Below, piece by piece: positions 56,802-64,000 of a DNA stretch of 64,000 bases; position 1 is the first letter of the stretch; every line of letters begins with the position of its first letter. The stretch spans positions 1 through 64,000 of the forward strand of contig JAMCRS010000438.1 in the NCBI GenBank assembly GCA_023380675.1, written 5' to 3'. Position numbers and translations under genes: made by a program. Under the pieces are notes generated by a model. The model made no database searches. It was not told where the DNA came from and was given only the letters and a program-made list of their open reading frames with translations. This stretch comes from Chloroflexota bacterium. GTDB taxonomy: Bacteria; Chloroflexota; Anaerolineae; UBA4142.

Positions 56802-59516
56802 TCACCTAGAGAGGTATGGCAGGTACAATCGGGCCCCGACCAACACCTGAACATTTGTTTGTGCTAGGTTCCCGTCGCTGTCGAAGGCGGCCAACGTAAT
56901 CGTGTGGTTGCCGGGTGAGAGCACCACGCTCGCGTTCCGACCGCTGCCAATGACCGCACTCCCCTCTTTCCACATGATCGAAGTCTCAGGAAGTGCGCCG
57001 TCCTCCGGATCATTCGCATCCCCTTGCAGGATCACGGGATTCCCCGGCGGCACCACGTCGTTCGGATGCGGTAAAGTGATCGCCACCGTCGGCGGTTTCC
57101 GCGCGACGGTGAAGATAGCCGAATCGGCTTGACCGGTATTCAACCCGTCTGTCGCAATCACCCGGAACTTGGCATTCGTGCTGCCGGGGAGCGTTGCAGT
57201 ATCCACGGGCAAGCTGGTGCTGTGCACATTGGCGGCAACTGGGAGCCACGTTTGTCCGCCATCGGGAGAGTAGAGCACCATAAAGGTCAGGGGGTCGCCG
57301 TCGAGATCGTTTGCGGTCCACTGCACGTTCTGGGTTCCACTCCACTCCGCCCCAGCCGTCGGTGCCGTGATGTTCACCGTCGGAGCATGCGCCGAGACAT
57401 TGATTTGGTCCAAGACCTGCGTTCCCCGCATGAGCCTGATGCTGCTCAACGCCGCGGGGTCAAATCCCCTCGGCAGTGCCGCTTGGAAGTTAAAGTACGC
57501 AGTGTTGACTGGCTCCTCGGGGTCGTCCAGAAACGCGATTGGGAAGGTGAATACGTCGAAGGTGCCCGCGCTCTTGTTCACGAGCCGGAGAATATATTTC
57601 CCTTGACTCGGATTCGGCGTTGAAATGCCGGGCTGCACAAATACCGGACTCAGCGTACCCGTGCCATCGCGGTTTATTTTCCCGGACAAGTAATAGACCG
57701 TCTGCGCAGCAGAAACCCCTTTCGCCGCCAGCGGACCTGACCCGGCTGCAAAGTTGTTGTAGAGATTCGTCCAGCGGTATGGGGAAATCCACTTGGTCGG
57801 CAGATTCCCCGACTGGCAGTACGACATGAGATCAGGATACGTGCTGGGAACGACGGAGTGAGTCGTGCCACTGGCAGACCACGGCAATCGCGTGTCGAAG
57901 CCGACTTCGTTGACGTTGCTGTTTGCATACGGCCAATTCGTATCCGGACCGGCCGCGCCGCAGCCATTGGGCACGTGATGTCCCCACGTGCCCGTGACGG
58001 AGCGGTCCAGATTGTGATTGATCTCATGCGCCATCGTACCCTCGAGCGAGGAGCCTCGATAGCCGCGCGCGACGCGCCCCGCGCCGCCGATCCAGACCGG
58101 ATCGGAGATACCGCCGCCCGATGGAGTTAGCCCGTAGATTTGATCGGGCATGGTAAAAGGGACCTTGCCGGTGAAGATGAACGATATCGCCCAGCCGACG
58201 AGGGTCGCGTTGTAGTAATTGTTTAACGCGGCGATCGTATCACCCACCGTCGTCGGTCCCACGACCGTCCAACTTTTCTGCACAAAGTTCACGTCGCGGA
58301 GCGGGTACACCGCCTTCAGGTAACTCTCCTGACTGGCAATCTCCGCATTGGAGGGGACCACCGGCGAACTGCTGGTGCCTGTGTTAATGGGCACGACCCA
58401 ATAGGTGGGCACCGCTTTGCTCGTAAACGTCAAATTGAACGGCGTGGTGGCTGCCTTGTGATTGGAAGAATCGACGCTCTTGGCAGAGAAGGTGACCATG
58501 CCCATGGTCCAACTTTTCGGCAACGCAAAGTTGGCCGTATCGTCGAGAGATGAACGTGTAATTACCGTCGGAGCCCATTGCGACGTGGCAAGCGGCGAAC
58601 CGGGCAGATCCACTCCGCCAACACTGCCATACAAATAGACCTTTTCTGTTTGCGGGCTGGGAACATTCGTGGTAAGGGCATAGACTCGCGCGACCGTGCT
58701 TTTGCCGGCGACCAACGGCAAGGTATTCGATCGGTTCTGCACGGCTTGGGTCACTTCGATCGAATTGGATTCGAACCCGACATTCGCGCCCGACAAGGGT
58801 GCGACCGTAAAGCCCGGCGAAGCCGCCAACGAGACATTGATCAAATTGCTAAAGCTCGAAGAGAAGTTGGCGGGTGTGTCGTCCGTGAATGCGGGGCTTA
58901 CCGAAGCCGCGCGGACGCCCATGCGCGCGCTGCTGCCGGCGGAGGTGCCGATCTCGCTCAGGTCGATCGCGAGTTCCCACACGCGGTGTCTTGAGCACTG
59001 AAAAGTGAAAGGCGCAAAGGTCACTGAGAATGTTCCATCTGCCCAGTAGCATCCGAAACCTGAAGCTCTGCTCGAAAAGGTGTTCGGCTGCAGCCCCGTC
59101 CAGCTACCTGCCCCAAGATAGTACTGGTACCGGATGTTGCCATTGCTGGGGTTGGTGCCGTAATTCACATCTACGTTCGGGGTGATGGCCGAGTCGCGGT
59201 TCACGTCAAAGGTCAGCCAGAAATAGTCGCCCGTGTCGGGGTATGTGTCGCCCGTGACGTCGAGCAGCACATAGAGCCGCAGCCCGTCGTTGAGGACCGA
59301 GATATAGCCGTGGGGGAAGCTGACCTTGTTCGCAAGGTTCCATTCGCCGGGATCAATCACCCCGTCAATCCGCGGCGGGTTAGAGGTATAGGTGGAAGTG
59401 ATCGAGACCGCGGGGGCGGCAGGGGTCTCCGCCGCCAGAGGGAGCGCTGCCGTCGAAGAAATGACGCCCCACGCAAGTGAGAGCAGGACGACGATGAGCG
59501 TTGACTTGATTTTCAT
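56802..59516 (-). CDS. Secreted zinc metallopeptidase-like surface protein
   Basis: The 904-residue protein has a signal peptide (about 1-29) and an N-terminal DOMON/CBM9-like domain (about 38-230, starting P-P-R-I-D-G-V-I-D-P-G-E-W). A beta-rich linker domain follows (about 250-365), then a peptidase domain with H-E-I-N-H (497-501), further His at 513-514 in G-H-H, and D-L-M-S-Y-C (562-567) in the position of a Met-turn. Two Ig-like/Big-type domains (about 700-890; T-V-N-I-T-A-P, T-V-A-I-T-L-P-H-P-N-D) complete it. The C-terminus is A-R-L-Y-L-P-Y-L-S-R. The zinc site suggests a secreted protease. AAAGGAG precedes ATG 59516. It is the second secreted-protein gene with an upstream RNA element. 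Confidence 0.8.
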   Translation of the reverse strand: MKIKSTLIVVLLSLAWGVISSTAALPLAAETPAAPAVSITSTYTSNPPRIDGVIDPGEWNLANKVSFPHGYISVLNDGLRLYVLLDVTGDTYPDTGDYFWLTFDVNRDSAITPNVDVNYGTNPSNGNIRYQYYLGAGSWTGLQPNTFSSRASGFGCYWADGTFSVTFAPFTFQCSRHRVWELAIDLSEIGTSAGSSARMGVRAASVSPAFTDDTPANFSSSFSNLINVSLAASPGFTVAPLSGANVGFESNSIEVTQAVQNRSNTLPLVAGKSTVARVYALTTNVPSPQTEKVYLYGSVGGVDLPGSPLATSQWAPTVITRSSLDDTANFALPKSWTMGMVTFSAKSVDSSNHKAATTPFNLTFTSKAVPTYWVVPINTGTSSSPVVPSNAEIASQESYLKAVYPLRDVNFVQKSWTVVGPTTVGDTIAALNNYYNATLVGWAISFIFTGKVPFTMPDQIYGLTPSGGGISDPVWIGGAGRVARGYRGSSLEGTMAHEINHNLDRSVTGTWGHHVPNGCGAAGPDTNWPYANSNVNEVGFDTRLPWSASGTTHSVVPSTYPDLMSYCQSGNLPTKWISPYRWTNLYNNFAAGSGPLAAKGVSAAQTVYYLSGKINRDGTGTLSPVFVQPGISTPNPSQGKYILRLVNKSAGTFDVFTFPIAFLDDPEEPVNTAYFNFQAALPRGFDPAALSSIRLMRGTQVLDQINVSAHAPTVNITAPTAGAEWSGTQNVQWTANDLDGDPLTFMVLYSPDGGQTWLPVAANVHSTSLPVDTATLPGSTNAKFRVIATDGLNTGQADSAIFTVARKPPTVAITLPHPNDVVPPGNPVILQGDANDPEDGALPETSIMWKEGSAVIGSGRNASVVLSPGNHTITLAAFDSDGNLAQTNVQVLVGARLYLPYLSR

Positions 59517-59674
59517 CGGGGACTCCTTTAGGGCTAGGTGTGCAGCTGTCGCGCGAACCGTTGAAGAGTCACGGAAACCCTACTTGCCACCGGCGGCAGA
59601 TACACTGCTGCTAGGAACAACGGAATGATCGGTGTCGGAAAACGTCTCATGCCGGAGCCGCCGGCCCCCGGCAA

Positions 59675-59843
59675 ACAAAAACCTGCCGCCAACGCGAACG
59701 CGCGTCAAACGGCAGGTGCTTGGACATCTGCGAAGATAGCACATAGTAGAGACGGCGCTGTCTCGTACGCCCCCATCTCTGCGCTCCGGAATTGGAGTGG
59801 GAACACGTTGTTGGCGAACGATCAGGGGCAAAAAGCAGCTTAC
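59675..59843 (-). ncRNA. Structured leader/small RNA, copy B
   Basis: Same organisation as copy A: promoter, 5' hairpin (AGCAAT/AGCTGCT in place of GGCAAC/GGTTGCC), CTCC-GGAATT-GGAG read from the plus strand, GAGAC-AGCGCC-GTCTC, and a terminator with stem ACCTGCCG/CGGCAGGT (59717-59681) plus TTTTTG. The terminator stem differs from copy A at several positions while base pairing is kept. The gene it precedes starts 160 bases further on, so it could also act as a free ~170-nt RNA. Confidence 0.7.
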
Positions 59844-59849
59844 ATTGCT

Positions 59850-59877
59850 ATTCTATCACCAATCCCGACAAAGGCAA
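59850..59877 (-). promoter_or_regulatory. Promoter of RNA element B
   Basis: Minus strand TTGCCT (59877-59872), 16 bases, TAGAAT (59855-59850), as in copy A. Confidence 0.65.
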
Positions 59878-59905
59878 AATCCTTCTCCGCCCAGTTTGCC
59901 GTGAT

Positions 59906-60058
59906 CGCTCGGAGGAGGCTAGGCTCGACGTAAACGCGGCCCGAGGAATCGACGGCCACCCCTTCGGGACCGAAGAGGTGCGCATTCCCGCTACCGCCCG
60001 CGCCGGGCTGACCCACGGTCCGCCGGGGTCGGCCAGCCGCATTCAGCTTTTCGCGATC
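59906..60058 (-). pseudogene. NHL-repeat fragment
   Basis: On the minus strand the frame reads K-L-N-A-A-G-R-P-R-R-T-V-G-Q-P-G-A-G then G-P-E-G-V-A-V-D-S-S-G-R-V-Y-V. This is one blade of an NHL propeller, without start or stop of its own. It lies just upstream of RNA element B, whereas the gene behind element A is a complete NHL protein. Confidence 0.6.
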
Positions 60059-60102
60059 TATCGAGTCCCTCTATTCTTCCAACCAACATTTCGGGCGGAG
60101 TG

Positions 60103-60135
60103 AACAGGGGTCGGGGCCTCGCCCCGACCCCTGTT
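60103..60135. repeat. Perfect 15-bp hairpin, loop CTC
   Basis: AACAGGGGTCGGGGC and its exact inverse around CTC; no T-run. It lies at the end of the decayed binding-protein fragment. Confidence 0.6.
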
Positions 60136-60164
60136 GGGCTCACCGGCTCGCGACTGTTGGCCCT

Positions 60165-60420
60165 TGCTCAGGACGTAATAGTAGGTTGTGTTCGCGTTCT
60201 GATAGATCGGGTTAAAGAACCAACCCTGAACCGACTGTTGCTCGTAGCGACGACTGATGGGCGTGTCTACGAAGATGTCCAGCGCGTTTTGGATGGAGAG
60301 CGCATTCAACTGCGAATAGATCGGGGCCCGGGTGGCCGGGTCGATGGTGGCGAGACCTTGATGGATCAGGCTGTCCAGCTGATTTTGCAGGGTCGGATCA
60401 AAGCTCATCTCGGTCACTGA
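60165..60420 (-). pseudogene. Peptide/solute ABC binding protein (SBP_bac_5) C-terminal fragment
   Basis: On the minus strand it reads T-E-M-S-F-D-P-T-L-Q-N-Q-L-D-S-L-I, then Y-S-Q-L-N-A-L-S-I-Q-N-A-L-D-I-F-V, and ends near Y-Y-Y-V-L-S-K. This is the C-terminal lobe of a family 5 binding protein. The upstream part is missing; at about 60420 it abuts an unrelated helix-turn-helix remnant on the other strand. Confidence 0.65.
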
Positions 60421-60613
60421 GGCGTCCCGGATCAGCGGATCTACCCCTGATTTCATCCGAAGGCTTATCCGTCGGGGCGACATCGAAGGGGTCAAGTTCG
60501 GCAGGAGCTGGTTGACTACCAAGAAAGCCATCCGTGACTATCTGAAGAAAGAGCGCCGGTCGGGTCCGAAACCTCCCCGTAAGACCCCCAAAAGGCGCAA
60601 GAGGCCCTCTTGA
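60421..60613 (+). pseudogene. Excisionase-type helix-turn-helix remnant with frameshift
   Basis: T-P-D-F-I-R-R-L-I-R-R-G-D in one frame continues, after one extra base at about 60480, as I-E-G-V-K-F-G-R-S-W-L-T-T-K-K-A-I-R-D-Y-L in the next, up to a stop at 60611-60613. Joined, they match a MerR/excisionase-like DNA-binding domain followed by a basic tail. The N-terminus is missing and the gene is dead. Confidence 0.6.
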
Positions 60614-60667
60614 CAATTAGTGTCGAGTACAACACCATTCGGTAACTGAGACTGGTTACCTTTATAG

Positions 60668-61522
60668 TCACATTCTCTCTGCTCTTCGCGTCCCTGGCGG
60701 TTGGTTCTCGATCAATCGCTCTGCCAGTTCGCCTAGATTATTCAGGATGAGGTCGGGCGGCTTGGGCTGTCGCCTTGCTTCCGCGCGCGTGGATACTCCG
60801 GTCAGGACGAGAGCAGTCCGCGCCCCGGCCGCGCGCCCCATCACAATATCCGTTTCCAAACGGTCGCCCACGACCATGCATTGCTCGGGGCGAACCTTCA
60901 ACCGTGCGGCGGCAGCGCGAATCATTTGGGGCGAGGGCTTGCCTGCGATCAGTTCCACTTGTCTGCCGGAGCTCGTTTCCAACGCGGCGATGATGCCGGC
61001 GCAATCCGGAATCTCGCCGCCGGGGACCGGGCAGGTGCGATCGCCGTTGGTCGCCACGAGGCGCGCATCGTGAAACTTGAGCGCGCGAAAGGCAGTGTTC
61101 CACTTGCGATAGTCGAAGGTACGGTCTAACGCGGCGACGACGTACTCGATCTCCGCCGGCTCTTCCGTCAGTTGTAGCCCCACCCGCCGCATCTCTTCCT
61201 GCAAGGGGGGCTCGCCGATGACGAACACGCGGGCGCGCGGAGCTTGGCGCGCAAAATAGTCGCCGAGCACGCGGCTGGAAGTGATCACGTCATCGGACCC
61301 GGTGGGGATACCAAGGCGCGTCAGTTTCGCCGCATACGCGGCCGCCGGTTCCAGCGGCTTGTTGGTTACAAAGACAACCGGCAGGCCATACGCGCGCAGC
61401 GCGGCAATGGCTTCCACGGCGCCGGGGAGCGCGTTCTCGCCCAGATAGACCGTGCCATCCAGGTCGAGAATGACACCGCGTGGAGACCCAGCCCGGCCGT
61501 CCGACTCCCCCCGCCGGCTCAT
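60668..61522 (-). CDS. HAD-superfamily phosphatase (NagD-like)
   Basis: The 284-residue type IIA HAD hydrolase has the nucleophile motif V-I-L-D-L-D-G-T-V-Y, motif II V-T-N-K-P, a C2 cap domain, motif III Lys in A-G-K-P-S-P-Q and motif IV V-V-G-D-R-L-E-T-D-I. Such enzymes dephosphorylate sugar or nucleotide monophosphates. It overlaps deoC by four bases (ATGA), so it may remove phosphate from deoxyribose-related products. The first 14 residues are a polar extension. The last 15 are basic. Confidence 0.88.
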   Translation of the reverse strand: MSRRGESDGRAGSPRGVILDLDGTVYLGENALPGAVEAIAALRAYGLPVVFVTNKPLEPAAAYAAKLTRLGIPTGSDDVITSSRVLGDYFARQAPRARVFVIGEPPLQEEMRRVGLQLTEEPAEIEYVVAALDRTFDYRKWNTAFRALKFHDARLVATNGDRTCPVPGGEIPDCAGIIAALETSSGRQVELIAGKPSPQMIRAAAARLKVRPEQCMVVGDRLETDIVMGRAAGARTALVLTGVSTRAEARRQPKPPDLILNNLGELAERLIENQPPGTRRAERM

Positions 61523-62181
61523 TCCTGCGGCGCGCCCATGAGGATTTGTTCGGTCTGGCTCGCCGCGAGGCGCGTTGCCCCGGCGTCGACAAAATCGAGC
61601 GCGCCTTGCCAGGTCTGGATTCCGCCGGCGGCTTTCACCTGCACGCTCGGCCCCACCGACGCGCGCATCAGCCGTACGTCCGCCAGTGTCGCTCCGCCGG
61701 CCGCAAAACCGGTCGAGGTCTTGACGAACGCGGCGCCCGCGGCTTCGGCGAGACGGCAGCCGCGAACCTTCTCCTCGTCTGTCAGGTAGTAGTTTTCCAG
61801 GATCACTTTGACCACGTGCCCGCGCGCCGCTTGAACGACCTCGGCGATGTCGTCCCGCACTCGCCCGTCGTCGCCGCCCCGCAGCGCGCCGATGTCGATC
61901 ACCATATCGATTTCGACGGCGCCGCGCTCGAGCGCGTCGCGGGTTTCAAACGCCTTGGTCGCCGAGGTGTGACTCCCGTGCGGAAAGCCGACCACCGTTC
62001 CGACCTGAATGTCCGTTCCCTGCAAACACTGCCGCGCCAGCGCGAGGTGGCATGGTTTGACGGTGACCGACCAGACGTGAAAGCGCGCGGCGACCGCGCA
62101 GCCAGCTTCGACGTCGCGGTTCGTCAGCTGCGGCTTGAGCAGAGAGTGATCGATGATTCGTGCAAGTTGCTCTGGCAACAT
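61519..62181 (-). CDS. deoC: Deoxyribose-phosphate aldolase
   Basis: The 220-residue class I aldolase cleaves 2-deoxyribose 5-phosphate to acetaldehyde and glyceraldehyde 3-phosphate. The Schiff-base Lys lies in F-V-K-T-S-T-G-F, the second Lys in V-K-A-A-G-G-I, and the Asp in D-M-V-I-D-I-G. I-D-H-S-L-L near the N-terminus is typical. It leads into the HAD gene with a four-base overlap. A terminator separates it from the upstream ATPase gene. Confidence 0.95.
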   Translation of the reverse strand: MLPEQLARIIDHSLLKPQLTNRDVEAGCAVAARFHVWSVTVKPCHLALARQCLQGTDIQVGTVVGFPHGSHTSATKAFETRDALERGAVEIDMVIDIGALRGGDDGRVRDDIAEVVQAARGHVVKVILENYYLTDEEKVRGCRLAEAAGAAFVKTSTGFAAGGATLADVRLMRASVGPSVQVKAAGGIQTWQGALDFVDAGATRLAASQTEQILMGAPQE

Positions 62182-62192
62182 ACGACGACTCC

Positions 62193-62228
62193 AAAAATCG
62201 CGCGCCCATCTGCCGGTGCGCGCGATTT
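62193..62228 (-). terminator. Intrinsic terminator after the ABC ATPase gene
   Basis: AAATCGCGCGC/GCGCGCGATTT stem; on the minus strand five T residues follow. Confidence 0.8.
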
Positions 62229-62283
62229 GTTTCGTTGGACTCGCGAGAAAACGGATTTCTGAACCGTCCTCTCCCCCCCACGG

Positions 62284-63396
62284 CTAGGACTCGCGTTCCT
62301 CCACTGCCGTAAAGTGAGCGAGTGCCTGGCCCGTCTGCGGATCGAAAAGATGCAGATGGCAGCCGGCGGAACGGATCCAGACCTTTTTCGCGTCGAGCGG
62401 CAGGGTGTCGACCGGGACGCGGAGAACCACGTCCACCGTCTCGCGTCGCGCGTAGACCAGCAGTTCCGCGCCCAGCGGCTCGACCAGCAGCACATCCAGC
62501 GGCGGCACTCCCGGCAGTTCGCGATCGGTCACGCGCAAGTTCTCCGGACGGACGCCCACGTCCACCTTTTCAGTCGCCGATGCGAGCGTGCCATTCGATC
62601 CACTGGCGAAATTGCCAATGGGTGTGCACACAACCGTCGTCGTGGACTTGCGCTCGATCGAGCCTGGGAACACGTTCAGACTGGGGTTGCCGAGAAAACG
62701 CCCCACGAAGAGATTAGCCGGCTTGGCGTACACGTCGAGCGGCGCGCCGATTTGCTCGATGCGCCCCGCATTGATGACCGCCATTCGATCGCCAAGCGTC
62801 ATCGCTTCGACCTGGTCGTGGGTCACATAGACCGTGGCGACGCCGAGGTCGCGCTGGAGCCGCTTGAGTTCAAAGCGCATCGCCGCCCGCACTTGGGCGT
62901 CGAGATTCGAGAGCGGCTCGTCCATCAGGAAAAGCTTCGGCTGACGCACGATGGCGCGCCCGAGCGCGACGCGCTGCTGCTGTCCGCCCGACAGTTGACG
63001 CGGCTTGCGGTCGAGGAGCTGGTCGATGCCCAAGGTCTGGGCGGCGCGACCGACGCGCGCCTGGATTTCCGCTTTGGGCATGCGCCGGCGCTTCAGTCCG
63101 AACTCAAGATTCTGCCGCGCGGTCATGTGGGGATACAGCGCGTAATCTTGAAAGACCATCGCGATGTCCCGATCTTCCGCAGGTGTATCCGTCACACGCT
63201 GTCCGCGGATCGACACATCGCCGCGCGACATGGGTTCCAAGCCGGCGATGATGCGCAGCAGGGTCGTTTTGCCGCAGCCGGAGGGGCCGAGGAGGACAAA
63301 GAACTCCCCCTCGGCGACCTCCAGGCTCACCTCTTGGAGCACCCGCGTCGCGCCAAAGGATTTGGTGAGATTGACGACGTCGAGGGCGTGGGTCAT
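62284..63396 (-). CDS. ABC transporter ATP-binding protein (MalK/UgpC type)
   Basis: The 370-residue ATPase has Walker A G-P-S-G-C-G-K-T-T, the signature L-S-G-G-Q-Q-Q-R, Walker B L-F-L-M-D-E-P and the H-loop T-H-D. The C-terminal regulatory OB-type domain (about 240-370; V-G-V-R-P-E-N-L-R) is that of carbohydrate importers (MalK/UgpC). It overlaps the binding-protein gene by four bases. It could also energise the ATPase-less transporter at 45840-49168, as MalK-type subunits are known to be shared. Confidence 0.93.
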   Translation of the reverse strand: MTHALDVVNLTKSFGATRVLQEVSLEVAEGEFFVLLGPSGCGKTTLLRIIAGLEPMSRGDVSIRGQRVTDTPAEDRDIAMVFQDYALYPHMTARQNLEFGLKRRRMPKAEIQARVGRAAQTLGIDQLLDRKPRQLSGGQQQRVALGRAIVRQPKLFLMDEPLSNLDAQVRAAMRFELKRLQRDLGVATVYVTHDQVEAMTLGDRMAVINAGRIEQIGAPLDVYAKPANLFVGRFLGNPSLNVFPGSIERKSTTTVVCTPIGNFASGSNGTLASATEKVDVGVRPENLRVTDRELPGVPPLDVLLVEPLGAELLVYARRETVDVVLRVPVDTLPLDAKKVWIRSAGCHLHLFDPQTGQALAHFTAVEERES

Positions 63397-64000
63397 TGGC
63401 TCAGCAGTTTATTCCCTTCTTGGGTCACTTTCTTGAGACCGTCCGTGACGCTGATTTTGCCGGACAGAATGTCCTGGGTCGTGTCGTGCAGCAAGTCGCG
63501 CACTTTGGTATAGTTGGGCGCGCCCGGCTCGTAGTACGCGTTTTTCAGCTGGTCCACCGTCACCAGGACTTCGGGATACTTTTTGGCATAGTCTTTCATC
63601 ACCGGCAGGTCCCACGCGGCGGGCTGGACGGCGATGTAGCCCGAGTTCATGCTCCAGAACGCCGTCTCTTCCGGCGACGTCATCCATTTCATGAATTCCC
63701 ACGCGGCTTTTTCGGTCGCGGCGTCTTTCTTAAACATGAGGATGTTGCCGCCGCCCGGCGCCACGCCGTACTGCTTGTCCTGGGGAATCTTGACCAGCGA
63801 CCATTTGAACTTGGCGGAATCGCGGAAGAAGGCTTGCGAACCGCTGGAGTAGATGACCATCGCGGTCTTTTGCGCGGCGAAATCCTGCGAGGCTTGAGCC
63901 CAGGGCGTGTACGCCGCCGTCACGTGATCGGTGTTCACCAACTTGTACCAGTAGTTCATCGCTTCGATCGCGGGCGGCTGGTCGAGGTACAGGGTCTTGA
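63393..64000 (-). CDS. Sugar ABC transporter substrate-binding protein, 3' part
   Basis: The frame runs past the right edge of the window, so only the C-terminal 200 residues are seen. They show the family 1 binding-protein texture: W-Y-K-L-V-N-T-D-H, the G-G-G-N-I-L-M-F-K-K segment, and A-A-W-E-F-M-K-W-M-T-S-P-E-E. The end is K-L-L-S-Q. It belongs to the transporter served by the overlapping ATPase gene; permease genes are presumably beyond the window. The ligand is not deducible. Confidence 0.9.
   Translation of the reverse strand, partial: KTLYLDQPPAIEAMNYWYKLVNTDHVTAAYTPWAQASQDFAAQKTAMVIYSSGSQAFFRDSAKFKWSLVKIPQDKQYGVAPGGGNILMFKKDAATEKAAWEFMKWMTSPEETAFWSMNSGYIAVQPAAWDLPVMKDYAKKYPEVLVTVDQLKNAYYEPGAPNYTKVRDLLHDTTQDILSGKISVTDGLKKVTQEGNKLLSQ

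Noticed and set aside
62314..63513. 399-codon open frame on the plus strand
   Set aside because: Antisense to a clear ABC ATPase with all nucleotide-binding motifs.

Overview
The window looks like a chromosomal segment of a GC-rich bacterium, most likely a member of the Chloroflexota (Anaerolineae-like), probably from a metagenome assembly. The evidence is indirect: secreted proteins ending in an L(F/Y)LP(L/Y)(I/L)xR tail, a MurA with Asp in place of the catalytic Cys, clan GH-A domain proteins beside amino-acid and sugar ABC binding proteins, an mre/mrd/min gene cluster of unusual composition, and many degenerate 7-8 bp tandem arrays at gene borders. No rRNA or phylogenetic marker able to settle the lineage is present. 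Promoters, where visible, are ordinary TTGACA/TATAAT or extended -10 types.

Layout. 1-5.3 kb is accessory: a broken DDE transposase with a 38-bp insertion, an AlbA_2/Schlafen-type protein beside an unknown protein, an orphan Imm-5-like immunity protein and a decayed TIM-barrel gene. 5.3-9.8 kb (minus) encodes a glycoside-hydrolase/O-antigen-ligase fusion and a DUF348-G5-beta-propeller lipoprotein. 9.9-21.6 kb (plus) is a cell-shape and division locus: rplY, mreB, mreC, mreD, mrdA (PBP2 with an extra C-terminal domain), minC1, minD1, minC2 (carrying a MinE-type N-terminus), minD2, minE, rodA. 21.9-26 kb holds a PAS-GGDEF protein overlapping a lamin-tail membrane protein. 26-28.3 kb (minus) has an amino-acid-type binding protein and a GH-A hydrolase. 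28.6-38 kb has a NYN nuclease-like gene, gltD, a ClC channel, small membrane proteins, a NACHT-HEAT NTPase, and a ParA/membrane-protein pair. 38-44.5 kb has NAD salvage (pncA, pncB), murA, a lipoprotein, ychF, lgt and a UPF0173 hydrolase. 44.6-49.2 kb is a LacI-regulated sugar ABC transporter without an ATPase.

49.3-60.6 kb is again accessory. It starts at an intact tRNA-Gly(CCC). Its 3' half recurs twice downstream (54.2 and 56.2 kb), each time with the same 16-bp palindrome in the T loop. Between and around these lie TumA/TumE-like, DUF433/DUF5615 (broken) and DUF4160/DUF2442 toxin-antitoxin-type genes, ilvE, a HEAT-like gene and its truncated duplicate, and two large secreted proteins (NHL-C39 and a metallopeptidase). 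Each secreted-protein gene is preceded by a paralogous ~170-nt RNA element with its own promoter and intrinsic terminator and with base-paired substitutions between the two copies. 60.1-60.6 kb holds decayed fragments. 60.7-64 kb (minus) has a HAD phosphatase, deoC, a MalK/UgpC-type ATPase and the 3' part of a sugar-binding protein.

The strongest candidates for something new are the doubled min cluster with a MinE-MinC fusion, the paired structured RNA leaders, the tRNA-Gly half repeats with a hairpin insertion, and the 7-8 bp tandem arrays.
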